In this document: positions 46,601 through 60,109 of the stretch, one piece after another
Position numbering within the stretch: the first letter of the stretch is position 1
How the letters are laid out: the number at the start of each line of letters is the position of its first letter
From: Acanthosoma haemorrhoidale
Taxonomy: Eukaryota > Arthropoda > Insecta > Hemiptera > Acanthosomatidae
Assembly: GCA_930367205.1 (NCBI GenBank)
Contig: OV884012.1
Span: 33,390,796 to 33,454,795, forward strand
DNA: 64,000 nt
Direction: 5' to 3'
Program-made: the position numbers and the translations under genes
The notes under the pieces: generated by a model
The model's database searches: none
What the model was told of the DNA's origin: nothing
What the model saw: only the letters and a program-made list of their open reading frames with translations

Positions 46601-47585
46601 TTACATAACTTCAAAATAACACTACTAATAAGTGTGGCTATTCAAATACACTGCTTTTGCTTCCAATTCAGTGAACTTATTTGTCTCTTTGAAACTATTA
46701 ATATTTATATACAAAAGTTATAGGTAAATACACAAAATTCATTAAGATATTATATGATGAACTAAACACTTCACTTATAAAAAAAATTATATCAATATCA
46801 GTTGCCATATTTGGTTAAATAAAACTCGATTATCTTCTTGAATGCCACTATGTGAAAAAATGTAAGGCGGTCATCAGCAACAATGCCATTCACCAACTCA
46901 GAGAAGGTTGTATTTGATGTAAGTTTCCTGTCTACACTATTTGGGGGAAAATGGTTACTCGTTATAATTTTTTTTAAATTAAAGCTTAAACTTATTCTGT
47001 TTCCTGGTGATTAATACTCTTATTGGTGATTATTTGTTAGAATATCCACTTTGATAGTTGAATAAAACATTTATTATAGTATAATGAAAGTTACATTTAT
47101 TTATAATTGAGGTTTTTAATTGAAATGGATAGATGATGGAAGTTGTATATTTACCAGCTGTTTAAGAACTTCTATTCTCTTCTTCTTACAAGCTATCTCA
47201 CTCTTGAGGCATTTCCGATTAATTTCATATATATAGACTCAACATGTATGTACATAATAACATTGGAAGACTTGAATGACCTGGTTTGAAATTTTCAGGA
47301 TGTAAATTTGACTGTGTCTTTAGTACTAATTCTTAGTAAGAAATCTCATTTTTTCGCAAGAAACTTATCCCTACATTCTAAAAAATGTTCTTAGGTTAGA
47401 TTGTTAGTAGATTATACCTCAAGTAATATGAGCATTGTATTTCTATCCTGATTCAACGATTCCACTTATCTTTAGGAAGGGGGGGATGTAATGGTTGTCT
47501 AAATATTCTAAGCTGTTTTTTGTGTTTCTTTCTACTCTTCACTATCTACTTAAATAAATGTCCATTGTGCACTACCGTTAGCAAA
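43674..47585. other. Mostly A+T-rich non-coding stretch
   Basis: Short frames only (for example 43728-43919 and 45862-46071) with no recognisable domain. A somewhat GC-richer block at 44690-44900 shows nothing further. Confidence 0.35.
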
Positions 47586-47860
47586 AGACAGTTCTCCTGA
47601 AGGAGCTGAAATAAAATTGAGCGTAGACCTAGCTAAATGAGAGGAGCTTGGATCCGGTAGAGCGGACGGTGGAGAGAGGACAAAGGAAGAGAAAGGGGAT
47701 TCCTGAAGGACCATCGATGCCAATCCCGGCCAGGTCCGCTCCGCTAATATCTCTCCATTCTTAGTCCGTTTGTTTCTCCGTCACATTCCTTCGCCTGTCG
47801 TCTCCATGCCTCCCTTTGTTGTACACGGTCCGGTACACTTAAGGGCCGTGTGTAAGAGGT
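47586..47860. promoter_or_regulatory. GC-rich conserved-looking island
   Basis: High-complexity block with GGATCCGGTAGAGCGGACGG and GGCCAGGTCCGCTCCGCTAA; GGAGCGGACC-type words occur on both strands. No open frame of note. A regulatory role is inferred only from composition against A+T-rich neighbours. Confidence 0.3.
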
Positions 47861-49680
47861 GAAAATATTGCGAGACTATTGCTTCTCTTACAATTGTCTG
47901 CAGAACTGATATTGTCAATTTTGACGTCGTTTTCAAGTACGTCTAAAAATAAATGAGTTACATGATGTTAAGATGTAACTTAAATCCCCAATTAGCCTAA
48001 TGACTAAAATGTAGTTGACTGTAGTAAAAATTTAAACGTTGGAATGACACCATTTGTGAGGTGATTTTGATTAAATACGTAAATCTTAGCAGCTTCAGTT
48101 AGCGAGTAAGCCCCTACCGTCTTTCATTTTAAAGCCATTTGTATCCTTAATACTTTTGTCTATATACTTGCCATTTCTGGATATATATTTCCAGTTGATG
48201 CCATATAAACATTGTATATATACCTGACAAGGCAGTTGTCAACAAGAAATAAATGTCAATAGTACTTGCTGCAGTAACAGCTTCTTCGGAGCTAACACCC
48301 TATATCATCAAAAAGCTTTCATCTTTATCAATAATTATTTTGTTCATTGACGATAAATGTTTTAGATTCTTATTCCATTAAGCAAGGCGATCTAGCACTG
48401 TTAGACTTCTCTCACATTTTAAAGCAATATCAAGTGATTCGGAAGCAGGGTGGGGGAGATCTAACTTCACTTTAGCTGCGCTATGATTATCCTCCTCAGT
48501 TGTATTTGGCGTTGCATAAGAGAAGTTTCGTGGAAAAATTCTATGCTGTGAGATATTCTCTTATTAATTTAACGTCTCGTTTTCGTACGTACTACACTTC
48601 TTAGCTATATTTATAATTGTAAGGTTTTTGCTGGATTTTCATAGATCTTTTCATAATAAGTCATATAATAGGCAGTGGAAAGCATTTGGCGGAGACGGGA
48701 AATACTATAAACGATCGTATTAGGTTTTCCGGGTTTTTTTATGCTATATTTATTTCTGACAGAGCATTAATCGTCGATTCCAGAACCTGGTCCGGATTTA
48801 GAAGTTACTGAAATTCTAAATAACGATCTAAATGTGTTGACGATTAATTCCTTTTATTATAAGTGCCTGAAATGTGTTAAAATTTATTTTTCTTCACTTT
48901 TATATAATCACAATGTTCCTATGCTATGTTTATTTAATTATATGATGATGCCTTACTTAAATGAATCTAAGTTTTTTGTAAGTTCACAAAATATGTTTAC
49001 TTATTTCGTTATCTTTTAAAAATAATATAACAAACTTGCATTTAACAATGCCTAACAAAAATAAACATTAACTTGAAATGTGAGAGAAAGTCGCGAGTTC
49101 TCGTGCCTTAATTTTCCTAGTGAGTTTTTCCAGATTTGCTTATAATCATGCTTAAGGGCTCATTTACAAATTTATTTGAGCTTTATTTTATTAAAATTTA
49201 TCCATCAATCAAACTTATCCAGCCAGTAAGATAATAACAATGCAACTATATATAATAATATAATAATAATAATAACTACTATATAACTGTTTAACTACAA
49301 TATAACTGTTTTAGTTGTATGGGATCAAATCTTGGTAACATTACGTCATTCCAATAATAGTTTCTGGTTAGTGTCCGTCAATTTTTGTACAAGGAAAGAA
49401 TAAAAATGATGTTTAATATGGTATCGTATTTCATGGGAACAAAAAAAATAGTAGTGAATAATAAACTAACTTCTGGCTCACCAAAATAAAAAATATATAT
49501 TACAAAGCCAACTTATAGTAAAATTATATACCTTAGTAAAATTGAAATTTGTACAGACATAAAGGAATAATAAAAAAAAATATTATGACTGGATTCTTTT
49601 TAAAAGCGGGATAAGGAATATAATTGAATTTAGTCATGTTAGACTGATTCAATTAAAATCCGTCAATTAAAAAATGATTA
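47861..49680. other. A+T-rich non-coding stretch
   Basis: No gene recognised. An (AAT)n run lies at 49250-49275, followed by a 20-bp direct repeat around ATATAACTGTTT (about 49280-49315). Confidence 0.4.
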
Positions 49681-49684
49681 TTAA

Positions 49685-49950
49685 CAGAGGGATGCTGGGG
49701 AAAAAAGAAAGTTTAAACTATTAAGCTCAATTGGACCGTTGGGAGCGGGGAATATTTAGGAGATGTGGTGCTTTCTGTTTCGCTAATTAACTGCCCACAT
49801 GTCAGATAATACAGCTGTCAATGGCAGGTTTCTCCCACCCCCGCCGGCCCCGCTGCTCCGGCCACAGCCCTTCATTTTAATATTTATATTTCATTGCGGA
49901 GTGATCCCTGATCCCTCTGTCGTATTTTAAACTGAGGATAACACCAGGGT
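49685..49950. promoter_or_regulatory. Conserved-looking island
   Basis: Contains CGCTAATTAACTGCC, a TGTCAGATAATACAGCTGTC block combining a GATA core and a CAGCTG E-box with TGTCA words, and a GC-rich centre (49835-49870). No coding frame. Looks like a cis-regulatory module; inference only. Confidence 0.35.
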
Positions 49951-51580
49951 AATACTACGTACAAATATAAACATTTCAACGTTGATACGGCGCATTATTT
50001 GTTAGTCTATCGACTTTGGTTGATGAATGAAAAGCTTTATCATCAAAAATGATTGCGGATACATCATGGTTTAAAAAAATAAACAGGAAGTCTAAACGTA
50101 TATAAAAAAAATTATGAAAATCTAACTTCATTGTTTTATCGATCTCAGCCGACAATTGATCTCACTAGTGTTTTATATTTAATTAAAAAAAGAAAATCTA
50201 TTAGCATAAATATAGCTCCTGTCAGATTCTGTTTTCTGTACAATCAAAATTGATCCACAGAAAGTTAATTTTCGAGCTGTTTTCAAATTTCTGTAATGCC
50301 TTTAAAACCAACAGCACTTTATTCCAAGCATAGTCTAGTCAATAGATTCTAACACATATAACCGATTATGGCAACTGTAATGATATCAATATTCATTTTA
50401 AATTCGAAAAATTCGGTTTTATTTTTGTAAAGAAATACTTTTCAATTTAAAACAGATGATAACCACATCTGTCCACATATATACATATAAATGAATGTGC
50501 CTGAGCCTTCAAGTATTTATTATAACTCTGGTACGCCTAGAGCCATGTAAATTAAATTTTAAACACATTTTACTCACAATGCGATAAAATTATTTCGGAG
50601 CTAAGACTGTACTAGCACATCTATGGGCCTGCATGTAAGAAATGGAAAACCACCGATATTGTATCGATGAAAACAACTTTGTTCACAGTCTCGATGCCAT
50701 TTATGTTTTTCTGAGTGTAACTGTGGAAGCTTTATTAAATGTGTACAGCTTTCTGGAAGGTTGATGAAATGAATGAGTTTCTTGTTAATGAGTATTTTTA
50801 CTAAAAATAAGCTAGTGTGACCACGTCAGATATTAGGCTCTATAACAAATGAAAATAGAAATGAACTCTTCTCAATAATGATTACTAGTTGTCAGGCAAA
50901 AATGTCTAGTAAAAGGGACGGGGTACGAACATGGAGACTGACCTCTTGTCCATATGCTCTTTCAGCAATTCCAAATCGTTTAAATTTGTCCAGCCAACAT
51001 CTTTATCTGAGCACAAGTAAACCATCCAATATGGTAAAAACTGAAGCTCATAACACTGATTGGAATGCTGTGCAATGACTTTATGTAAACATTACAATAA
51101 ATAAATATATATTGAAAAAATAATTAAAAATACAGCACAGAAGAATTTAATTCATAAGACACAAGGAGTTAGTTAATGCTTCTTTATTGTATCAAGAACA
51201 CTGTGCGACACTGGCCAACCTTACATTAGTAATTATTAGTCATTGTAAATAATCACACCATTTTAATCATTAACCATAGGAAATACATAGTTACAGGGTC
51301 ATGAATCAAACCCAGTACTTCCACTAGCTCCAGGTTAGTTATAGTAATTTGTCAGTCATTTTTGGTACCAAATAGTTCAGGTGGAAGAACAGCTGGTCAC
51401 AGGTAAAGAAGAAGGCTTATATGATTAGATTGAATTCTTTTGGGTCCCAGAGACTTTAATATAAAATATGGCTCGGAACCAACTTTATTTTATTGATGAA
51501 GAGTTAAAACCTCCTGTTTCATTTCTACGAATAGCCGGCGTGTTAACAGGAATTATTTATGCTTCCATAAATTTGATATT
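49951..51580. other. A+T-rich non-coding stretch
   Basis: Nothing supported. The frame at 50878-51078 has no domain and sits in ordinary-composition DNA. Confidence 0.35.
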
Positions 51581-51584
51581 TAAT

Positions 51585-52210
51585 CGCAAAGGTTATACAC
51601 TCATGATGGAGTTATAAAGAAGCAAACCTCATCAGGATAAGTACGGTGGTGCAGAACCGTACAAGAGAACAATTGATCCCTTCATGGCTGACACGCCGGT
51701 AGTGGGGTAGCTGCCTTGAATAGGCCCGGCCTCGCCTCAGCCACAACAGTCGACGCCACAAGTTTCTATATCTTTAATAAACAATAGGAGAATGGAAATC
51801 CGACGCGCTAGCGGTATGAATTAGAAGTTGTATTAGTGGCTGGTGGGTTATGCATAAGCGGTCTTTCCATGCATACAAATGACCGCCGAGCACCGGCAAA
51901 CAATTACTGAAGGGTCGCCCCCCTCAAATTTTTATTTGCTGGGGCCCTTTTGACATGAGGGCCCGTAATCAATGGGCTGTGTCCTGTCGGCCAAACCTCG
52001 TCATTTACATTTAAAACAGAGCCCGCCCAGCCAGCGGTCGTCAACGTTAAAAACTGGCCGAGGGTCTCTTCGTTCTATATTCATGTGTTCCTCTGGGATC
52101 GATGCTCGCTTCTCTCATATATACGTTATTTCTTTTATTTTCGTTCATATATCTTATAACTGGACCGCTTTTTTCTCCTCACGGTTGGTTAGGATCATAA
52201 TCAAGATTCA
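51585..52210. promoter_or_regulatory. GC-rich conserved-looking island
   Basis: Includes a hairpin GTACGGTGGTGCAGAACCGTAC (7-bp stem, about 51641-51662), a TGCATAAGC/TGCATAC pair and GGGCCCTTTTGACATGAGGGCCC (51943-51965), a partial inverted pair of GGGCCC words. The 51972-52244 frame crosses it without a known domain. Confidence 0.3.
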
Positions 52211-52892
52211 TAATCAATTAATCTTGATACTTTTAAGTTGGTAGTTATTTGTGGGTGGAATGTTTTTTTCTGTCTATTTAACATACTTTAATTAACCAGT
52301 TATATAAAGTGAAGATTACCATTATTGAAGAAAACAAACTGTGTGGTGTACGACTTTTTTCAATTGTTAGTCTTGTAAATATTAATTTTACATATTATTA
52401 TTTAAGACATTGTAATTATTGTTTTAATTAGCTACACTATATGTATTTGCAATTAGTTAAATAATTAATATTTCTTTATTGTCTGCAATGGAGTAGCTTT
52501 TATTTTCAGTATTAAAATCTAAAACACACCTCTGGGTTAAATTTCAATTAAGTACCAACAGAGCACATTAACATCCCAACTCATGAAACATATTAATAAT
52601 TATCTCTTAGTTACGAAAAATAAGTAGTTCTTTTTTTCAAAATATAACATAAATTATTAATTTCTAACTAACATTACCTTCAACCAAAATGGACCATGGA
52701 CCTTCAAGTGAAATCTCATGCCATAAGCTGAAAACCAGAATAAACAGGTATTGTAGTAAACGAATGAGACTTCCTTCCTTTGAGTGCAACGAAACCCTAA
52801 CATAATAGGTCTTGATTGTTTCTGGTTAATCACTGTAGCTGAGTACGACATGTCCAAAGTCATCCAACATAATCATGGCCTTGTATAACAAC

Positions 52893-52914
52893 AAAGATAT
52901 ATATATATATATAT
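52893..52914. repeat. (TA)n microsatellite
   Basis: About 11 TA units. Confidence 0.9.
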
Positions 52915-53668
52915 ACTACAAAGTGTTACAGATAACAATTCTTCACATGAGCTTAAGGTGCATCTGAGAAAGGTAAGGCGTCTTTAGACAGTCAAAACCT
53001 AACAATTAAAGATAACATCCTATAAAGATCATCTTTACAGAAAGGGATAACCTACTAATCTATAATTACCATTATAGAGCCAAGAGCTTTGAATTGGGCA
53101 TGGATTTTAGGCCCTGAAGCCCAATTATGTAGCAATAATCATGAGGCCATACGAACCATAATCACAGCCAAGGTTTTGTTAAAGGTGATTTCATCTTTCA
53201 TGTTTTTGTTAGTAATATTTTGATATAATTTTAAAAAGAAAGTTTTTTAAAAAAAAAGTAACGTGGTCCATCAATTAAACTCACGGTGATTTTCCTCACC
53301 GTCAATTTTCCCTTTCTGTTTTCAATTTTGTTTTATTGATCCTTGAGCTCTCTATAAGTTATAATACAAATATTATTATTATTTTTATTAAATATTATTA
53401 AGTAAGCTAAAAGCCTTTTTCCCTTAAAAAAAAAAAATACGTTTTTTGTTACCCGCTGATCATGGATCATTTTGCAGGAATCAGATCAGCACAAACTTTT
53501 ATTTCATTAAGTCGATAGTGAATGAGCTCCGGCCATGATATGGACCATGGACCATGGTGTTGTGCATAAGTAATGTGATGAATATATTAATTTAATATAG
53601 TAAACGTGTTAAAAGCACCATTTCTTCAAATAAAAGTATAGTTCCTAGTTTTTAATGAGATTGTTTAA

Positions 53669-53869
53669 ATGACATCAGAGCTGATCATAAAAAAAGAGCC
53701 TGAGATTTTGGAATGTATATATAGACATATAGAACGCTCTAAAGATACGACAGAATTCATGTTTCATACAGCGACGGTGCCTAAGAAGCCGGTTTCTTCT
53801 TATTGGAGAGAATCTCTAAGACGCGTCACGTTCCAGGCGTGGTCTGATGGAATCTCAGGCATCCCCTAG
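53669..53869 (+). CDS. Small hypothetical ORF
   Basis: A 66-codon frame starting at an ATG in ATTGTTTAAATGACATC and ending at TAG. The composition (Glu/Lys/Arg-rich, with IIKKEPEILECIYRHIERSK and PVSSYWRESLRRVTFQAWSD) is more protein-like than the neighbouring frames. There is no known domain, no transmembrane or signal segment, and no clear splice context. It could be an exon, a decayed mobile-element piece or chance. Confidence 0.2.
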   Translation: MTSELIIKKEPEILECIYRHIERSKDTTEFMFHTATVPKKPVSSYWRESLRRVTFQAWSDGISGIP

Positions 53870-54765
53870 TGGGGTATTTGACATGAGCCCTACACGACTG
53901 ATCAATATCTACAAGGTAAAAAAAGAACACATAAGGGCGGAAACAATGTTTACTTATTCCTTTTTCTCAACACACTTCAATTTAGTTGGTTAAAAATTAT
54001 CCAAGTTTGTATCCTTTGGCCAGAAAAAAAAATTAATACCATACTTCCACCATCATTATCTACAAAATATTGTAGTACACTTCATGACTTTGGTAGAAGC
54101 CCCTAAATATCCTCATTAAAAGCCGGCAAATACACAATTATAAAAAAATTACTCGATATTTTTCACCAAAAATACTTCTGTTAAAATATTGGTTGGTATT
54201 GCTTGAAATTGTTTTTTGATCAGACATAGAAAAAATTAAATTACTAAATTCAGGAATACGAAATTGTTCAAGTATGGAATCACCTCTTGGATGTTTTCCT
54301 GACTTTCAGTGGATCAGTCATCCGTCTATGAAAATTAAAATATCAATCCGGTTATAATAATGCTATGTTAAACAACACTTTGAAATGTAAAGACTATGTT
54401 GCTTTAAACGTAGCAATGGGGAGTGTAAAAACAATTATTACTACAATGTGCTTACCAAAACATACTTGGAGGTATTGCGAAACATTGCTTTGAAATTTCA
54501 AAACGATTGAATCAGTCTACAGTTGTAGAACACATAGGTAGACAGGCAGTCTATAAACATGATTATATCCTAAATTTTTCAGGATAATTATGAAAAGAAA
54601 GATATGAAGTAAGAATGAATTCCTAAATATTACTGAGACAAATTATTTAAAAAATGATATTTATGTATGTGTATGCACTAGTTGATTAATATTGAAAAGA
54701 AAAAAATTAAAACTGTAAAAATCTGTGGTAATTATTGAATATAAGAATGTTTAATAATTTATAAG
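53870..54765. other. A+T-rich non-coding stretch
   Basis: Nothing recognised. The end of the preceding frame overlaps a small palindrome CCCCTAGTGGGG at 53864-53875. Confidence 0.35.
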
Positions 54766-55078
54766 GAGTATTAAAGGACAGGCTAGAAGTTTCAGATGTC
54801 TAAAAACCTCTGAAAAATATAAAACAATGATATAGCTTAGTGTCCACATGTTTTGCTGGACCAAGGCGTACTTTACCTGTCAACTGTCGTTTACTGTCTA
54901 AACAACCAGCATTCAAAAGTTGTGCTTAAAAATCCCTAGGTCGTTACCTTGGTACCACAAAAAGCCATAAACTCTGTATATTGGAGATTTACACCGAAAA
55001 ATTACTCCTTTAAAATTGACATGTTTCTGATAAATAAATCTAGTATGATCCTGAAAAAAATATCATTAAAATATATAT
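54766..55078 (+). repeat. Diverged dispersed repeat, copy A
   Basis: Resembles 60546-60880 in order: GAGTATTAAAGGA, then TCAGATGTCTAAAAACC versus TCTGATGTCTGAAAACC, later GCCATAA and TAATAAATAAA-type words. Similarity is patchy, so this is an old element of unknown type. Confidence 0.35.
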
Positions 55079-55234
55079 GACTGGCACATAATTAGTTTAT
55101 AATAACGATCGATTGTATTTACAATTTATTCCCAGTAAGGATTTGGTTATTTTAGTTACAATTGCTTGATAAGATCCTAATGGTGATCGTCACATTTGCA
55201 CTTCAATCATTGAGATACATACAGGCCAAAAATT

Positions 55235-55690
55235 AATCATGACGATTCTCCTCTCTAAGGGAGAGAGGTGATAGAGAACAACTTATCGAAAGACAACCCT
55301 CCTCGATAATCTAGAAAGTTGGCAACGGAGACACAATGAAGGTAGATTCAGTTTCCTCTTGCCGTCAGTCTGTCGGCATTAGCTCAGGCCCTCTAATGGT
55401 GCACTATCCCGTTACACGCTTTGCAACTTATTACGTTCGCCTGTCGCACCGTCTCATAACTTAACCGGGCTAGCACTGGGCCACTTTTACCTTCCTTGCT
55501 TGTCTCCTGTATCTAATGCAAGTGTATCCTTGGCCGATATCCACTTGCTCCGATATCTACTCTTCTCCAGTTTACTGCCTAAGGGAAGAAGGGTTTTCAA
55601 ATCCAGTCGACGATCGCTGATCCCGAAGGAATTATCTTTACTTTCAATTAGTGAGGTGATAATCATGCTTTGTTTGCTTGTCTATCCTTT
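55235..55690. promoter_or_regulatory. GC-rich island, regulatory or decayed LTR
   Basis: Begins with a foldback CTCCTCTCTAAGGGAGAGAG (about 55248-55267). The rest is pyrimidine-rich with TGTCTCCTG and CCGATATCCACTTGCTCCGA words. It recalls the LTR-like fragments in style but I could not align it to them. No protein is recognised. Confidence 0.25.
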
Positions 55691-56620
55691 ATGATGAAAG
55701 AATGTGGTCTTAGAATTGATTTAAATTTTAAACGCAGACTCCAAAAGACCTTGAAATACTCTAATTAGGCGTCGGTTGACAGTTAACAACGGGAGATATA
55801 GGCAAACATTCAATTTGAAATAGTCGGATCCGTTACAATAACGTCAAAGAATTTTCAAGAAACAACTCAAAAGCGACTTAAGTTTTAAATTGCAGATTTT
55901 TTTTCTCATTTATGAGAATACATTAGATACTGTTACTTACTTTTATCCTATTCCCTAAATTAGGCTTATTTTTATTTATTTTTTAAATGCGAAAATCTTG
56001 TCAACGGTTTTAGTTGGCATAATTCACTCACTCTGTGAAAACTTACCCCAATAACATTTTAAAAGGATATGGCCTCCAAGCCTTTTCACAGAATGGAAAA
56101 TATTATGGATTATCGCACATACGTGCAATTACAAACGGTTATTGGAAACAACGCAGCGCGTTCTAAATCTCCATCTAATCAAAAAAACATTTCATAAAGA
56201 ATTTTACTCACTTGCCAGAAACACCGATAATTGGCCACCTTCACTACTCAGTGAAATTAATCAAACTGAAACAGTGGTGGAATATGAATTACAGTGGACT
56301 TGTCACAGCATTCAAAAGATAGCCCTCTATGGCAAAATTTAAAAACTGATTGCCAACTAGGCCCGGTTTCCCCCAATTCATTCGATTTATTGTTAATTCT
56401 ACTAATCACTGAACGTACAAGACCGAGTATTTATGACATAGTATAATGACCTGAGAACTTGTTACTAAATGAGACAGCATTCCAATTCTGAGAAAGTCCC
56501 ACTATCCGTTTTTTTCTAGGAGTCAGGTGCCTGAATCGCATTTAGCATAAATATAATAGATTTAAATTTTACTTCTATCTTAAATTTTAGTTCCTAATGA
56601 GTTTATAATATATGGTAGTA

Positions 56621-56772
56621 TATTATTTTCAAGATCCTACGCATAGTGACTTTCCTTCAAAGGTGTTCATTATTTATAATTAAGGTAAACAGTACATTTT
56701 AGGATTTAATAATAATAGAAAGTGTAAAAGTATTGATTTAGTTGTATTTACGACTAAGGCTTATAAACATAT
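56621..56772 (+). repeat. Direct duplication, copy 1
   Basis: TATTATTTTCAAGATCCTAC through GGCTTATAAACATAT recurs at 57091-57256 with scattered differences and a 14-bp size change. Shared landmarks are GGTGTTCATTATTTATAATT and AGAAAGTGTAAAAGTAT. Confidence 0.85.
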
Positions 56773-57090
56773 CAGTGATCACAACACTTGTCGCAATGAC
56801 TTATACAAAGTCAATTCTTGAGATGCCAAGATCATAAACAATTCTCTATATTCCAAGGTCACTTCAGTTTTACCTTTGCAGTCTTATTTTACAAAAATGT
56901 GTAATTGCAAAGATGGAGAGAATAAATTAATTATTACTTCGGAAAATTCCCATACGAGTTGTAGCGGAAACAGAACAAACACTTTAGCATTCATAAGGGA
57001 GGACTTCAGCAGCAGACCCACTTCTGCCTGTCAATCACCGGCTGTACAACATTTTCCGACTGTAGGTAGTACAAGCGTTGATTCCATCTT

Positions 57091-57256
57091 TATTATTTTC
57101 AAGGTCCTACGCACCGTGACTTTCCGTCAAAGGTGTTCATTATTTATAATTAAGGTAAACTGTAAATTTGAATGTTTAATAATGAGATTAATAATAACAG
57201 AAAGTGTAAAAGTATCACTATTAACTTGTATTCACGACTAAGGCTTATAACCATAT
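57091..57256 (+). repeat. Direct duplication, copy 2
   Basis: Second copy, same orientation, 470 bp downstream of the first. The 121-codon frame at 56876-57241 runs through it and is probably not a gene, since the other copy of the repeat does not conserve it. Confidence 0.85.
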
Positions 57257-59338
57257 TTACTTCTAAGAAATCTCCTTTAAAATTGTTACCACAAGGGCAT
57301 GGTGTATTTATCAGAAAAATCAACTTTTCTAAAACTAACTATAAGATAATGTTAATAGACTTAATACACTTCTGAATTCTTAAGACAGTATCACTTATGT
57401 CCAATAACTCATTACAGTCTGTTTATGATAATTATACCAACGGTGATAACATCATGTTTGAGGTTTATTTTTGGTTTTTTTGTTAATAACTTTTTTTGTT
57501 AATGAATCATTCGAAACAGTATTACATACTTTATTCGAGCTTACCAAGTATCGTTGTGTGTATAACATAATACTTCATTGCAAAAACTGCATTTCATAAC
57601 AACAGGAACATTTTATTTACTACAAATGTTTGTACGTTGAAACTTTTTTTTTTGTGCTCGGTAACTATTATCAATTTTCTTATAAACTTGAAGTTTTCCT
57701 ACCTAAACCTGTCCTGAAAATAAAAATTGCATGGATGTCATGCTTGATCTCCATCCGAATAATTATCATCTGGTGTAGATATTTCATCAGAAATAGAAAT
57801 ATTTACGTTTTCCCCATCATGTAAGTATCCAATAGAAATGTTCTTATGTTCAAATACATAAGGCATGTATATTGTACAATACAAGTACATATTGCGTAAT
57901 ACAATTGAAATAACTGAATTAATTGAAAACCCAATTCAATGAACTTCTTGTGAAATGTTGAAAAAAAGAGGCCGAAACGAAAGATGACATTATTTTCAAA
58001 AGACAGATTGTAGAAAGGGGAGGAACGGTTGTAAAGTGAATAAACGAAAAGGAGATTCTCCATTTTACATTCGAATAAATCCTGGAAGGTGGAGGAGAGT
58101 GAAAGAAATCATTTGATTGTGAGGATAGCATCAGCTGCCGAAGGCTCCCTTTGGTTTTTACAGAAATAATACGGTTATGGTAATGCGGCGGGTTAGGGGG
58201 AGCAGCCAAGATATAGCTTAATTCGTATTTAAGCCTCCTTCCCCGTATAAAGCTCCCCTATCTTAGAGGGAATTTTCTCCCTCACACGGGGATTAAATAA
58301 CCCAACCTTATGCCCCACCTTCCGTGCCGCCTTGCCCGGATACTGTTTTATAATGGGGAGATAGTGTTATTTTTCCCCCGTAAAAAGTTGACTTTGCGTT
58401 TCCTCCGGTTCACTCTTCTTCGTTTGTGTCTATGCTCACTTTCATAGAGAAAGGCAGTGTTGGGTTATATTATGTTTCTTCCCTCTTATGGAACCCGCCT
58501 CTCACTGAACATACTAGCTATCGACCGAGCAAATATAGGCTGGAATCACCCAAGGCAGCACGCTGGAAACATACAGTTGAAAAAATATTTCCAGCCTGCT
58601 TATTTAATAACAAGCTTGTTCAAACCCTTCTTGATGATGAATTTAACATTTAATTAAAGGCTCTTCAATTTAAATCGATTACTCAAAGAGTATTTTGGCC
58701 AATAATTGGAATATATTAGGGTTACTTGCCCCTAAAATAATAATGCAAACTCATATTTGAAATTAATTACTGAAGGTAAAGTTATATTTATATAACTAAT
58801 AAAACTATCTAAAACCCTAAATGAGAGAAATTTGAGCCGACAATAAACCCATCCAGACAGACTTTACTGTGTCAAAATAATTCCATTTGCATATTCAAAA
58901 ATAATTAAAAGGCGTAGGTTACAGAAATGACCTCCAGATATAATCAACCTATCAGTAGAAGTTCTGGCACTGGACAGTTTTTCCTCTCATGCCGGAGGGC
59001 CTCTATCAGTTTCTGCTGTTACTATCTACCATTGATGTGGACAACCCTCCTCCGATGGAGAATTAATTATTTTAACTTTAATTATTACTTTACAGCAAGA
59101 CTTTACAGGAAGAAATTTGTGAGCATTTTTGGGTTTTAATGGTTTTTTTTTTATTATTCAAATCCCCTTGTTATTAAAAATTATGGAATTCAATATCCCA
59201 CTAGATTCTATACAAACTAATCTATTTACAATAGTTCAATATTATATGTATACATTTTGTACAATTTTACACTGTGATTTGCGATTATTATAAAGGTTTA
59301 CTGTGCATTATACGTTCGTTTTCTATATATGTTTAAAA
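57257..59338. other. Non-coding stretch with an island at 58190-58440
   Basis: A+T-rich except 58190-58440, where TATTTAAGCCTCC, CGTATAAAGCTCC and CCCCACCTTCCGTGCCGCC words occur. That block may be regulatory. No coding frame is convincing. Confidence 0.35.
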
Positions 59339-59590
59339 AGTGATGGGGCTCACCTTATGAATCATATATCTTAAAAGTAACTTACATCTAACAAAAAACA
59401 TTTTAACCTAATTTCCCCGACAGTCTGTTGCATCGATTCGGGAAGGATGGTGGGGTGATAGTGTTAAACATTGGGCTTTTTAGGTGATACAAAGATTAAA
59501 AAAACTTGATGTGTCTTTGGTGGATGAAATACTAAGCAACGTGTGCAGTTTGTCGTTCTTTAATCTCTCTCGAGAGATCAAATCCTGTTG
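59339..59590 (-). mobile_element. LINE 3'-end fragment (copy 1)
   Basis: In minus orientation, 59590 to 59400 resembles the end of the LINE ORF at 63340-63461: CTCTCGAGAG, then AATGTTTAACACTAT, CACCCCACCA and AACAGACTGTCGGGGAAAT. It leads to the hairpin motif at 59339-59354. It is 3'-truncated and has decayed frames. Confidence 0.65.
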
Positions 59591-59599
59591 TTTTATTTT

Positions 59600-59918
59600 C
59601 ATAGCCCCTTTAAATTAACAGATAATTATACACCCTCAGGCAAATCTATTTAGAAATTATTTTTATATTTCCTGTAGCATCTCTAAATTATGTACAGGTT
59701 TTGTTATTTTATAAAAATTATATAATGAATAAACAAGTATAATGATACACATTATACGTGATTGGACTAAACTGACTAATAAAGGTGATGGGGCTCACCT
59801 TTTTGATCAAACTTAAACTAACTTACATACTAATTCTTAGCCTAATTTTCCCCCCAACAGTCTGTTGCTATCGATGCGGAAGGGGTGGTGGGGTCATAGT
59901 GTTAAACACTGGCTTGGA
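59600..59918 (-). mobile_element. LINE 3'-end fragment (copy 2)
   Basis: Minus orientation: ORF end (CCAGTGTTTAACACTATGAC near 59918-59899, then AACAGACTGTTGGG), hairpin GGTGAGCCCCATCACC (59799-59784), and a 3' UTR matching 63514-63680 through AATCACGTATAATGTGTATC and ACAGGAAATA down to about 59600. It sits head-to-tail with copy 1. Confidence 0.75.
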
Positions 59919-60109
59919 AACTCAAATAATAGGATTATTAATAGCTGCATAACGACGCTTGATGATCACTATCGAACCAACTCTCACTTGCGTACATTAC
60001 AGGCAAGACCCCCCGTGGGGGCAGGCAGCACCGTTCGTGCACCGTCCCTTGCACGGATAACTTCATCCCTGAAGAGGATCTAATTCTTGCAAGGGGCTGA
60101 ATAAAACCA

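Noticed and set aside
56876..57241. 121-codon ORF
   Set aside because: Runs into a duplicated segment whose other copy lacks the frame; starts at a non-ATG codon; no domain.
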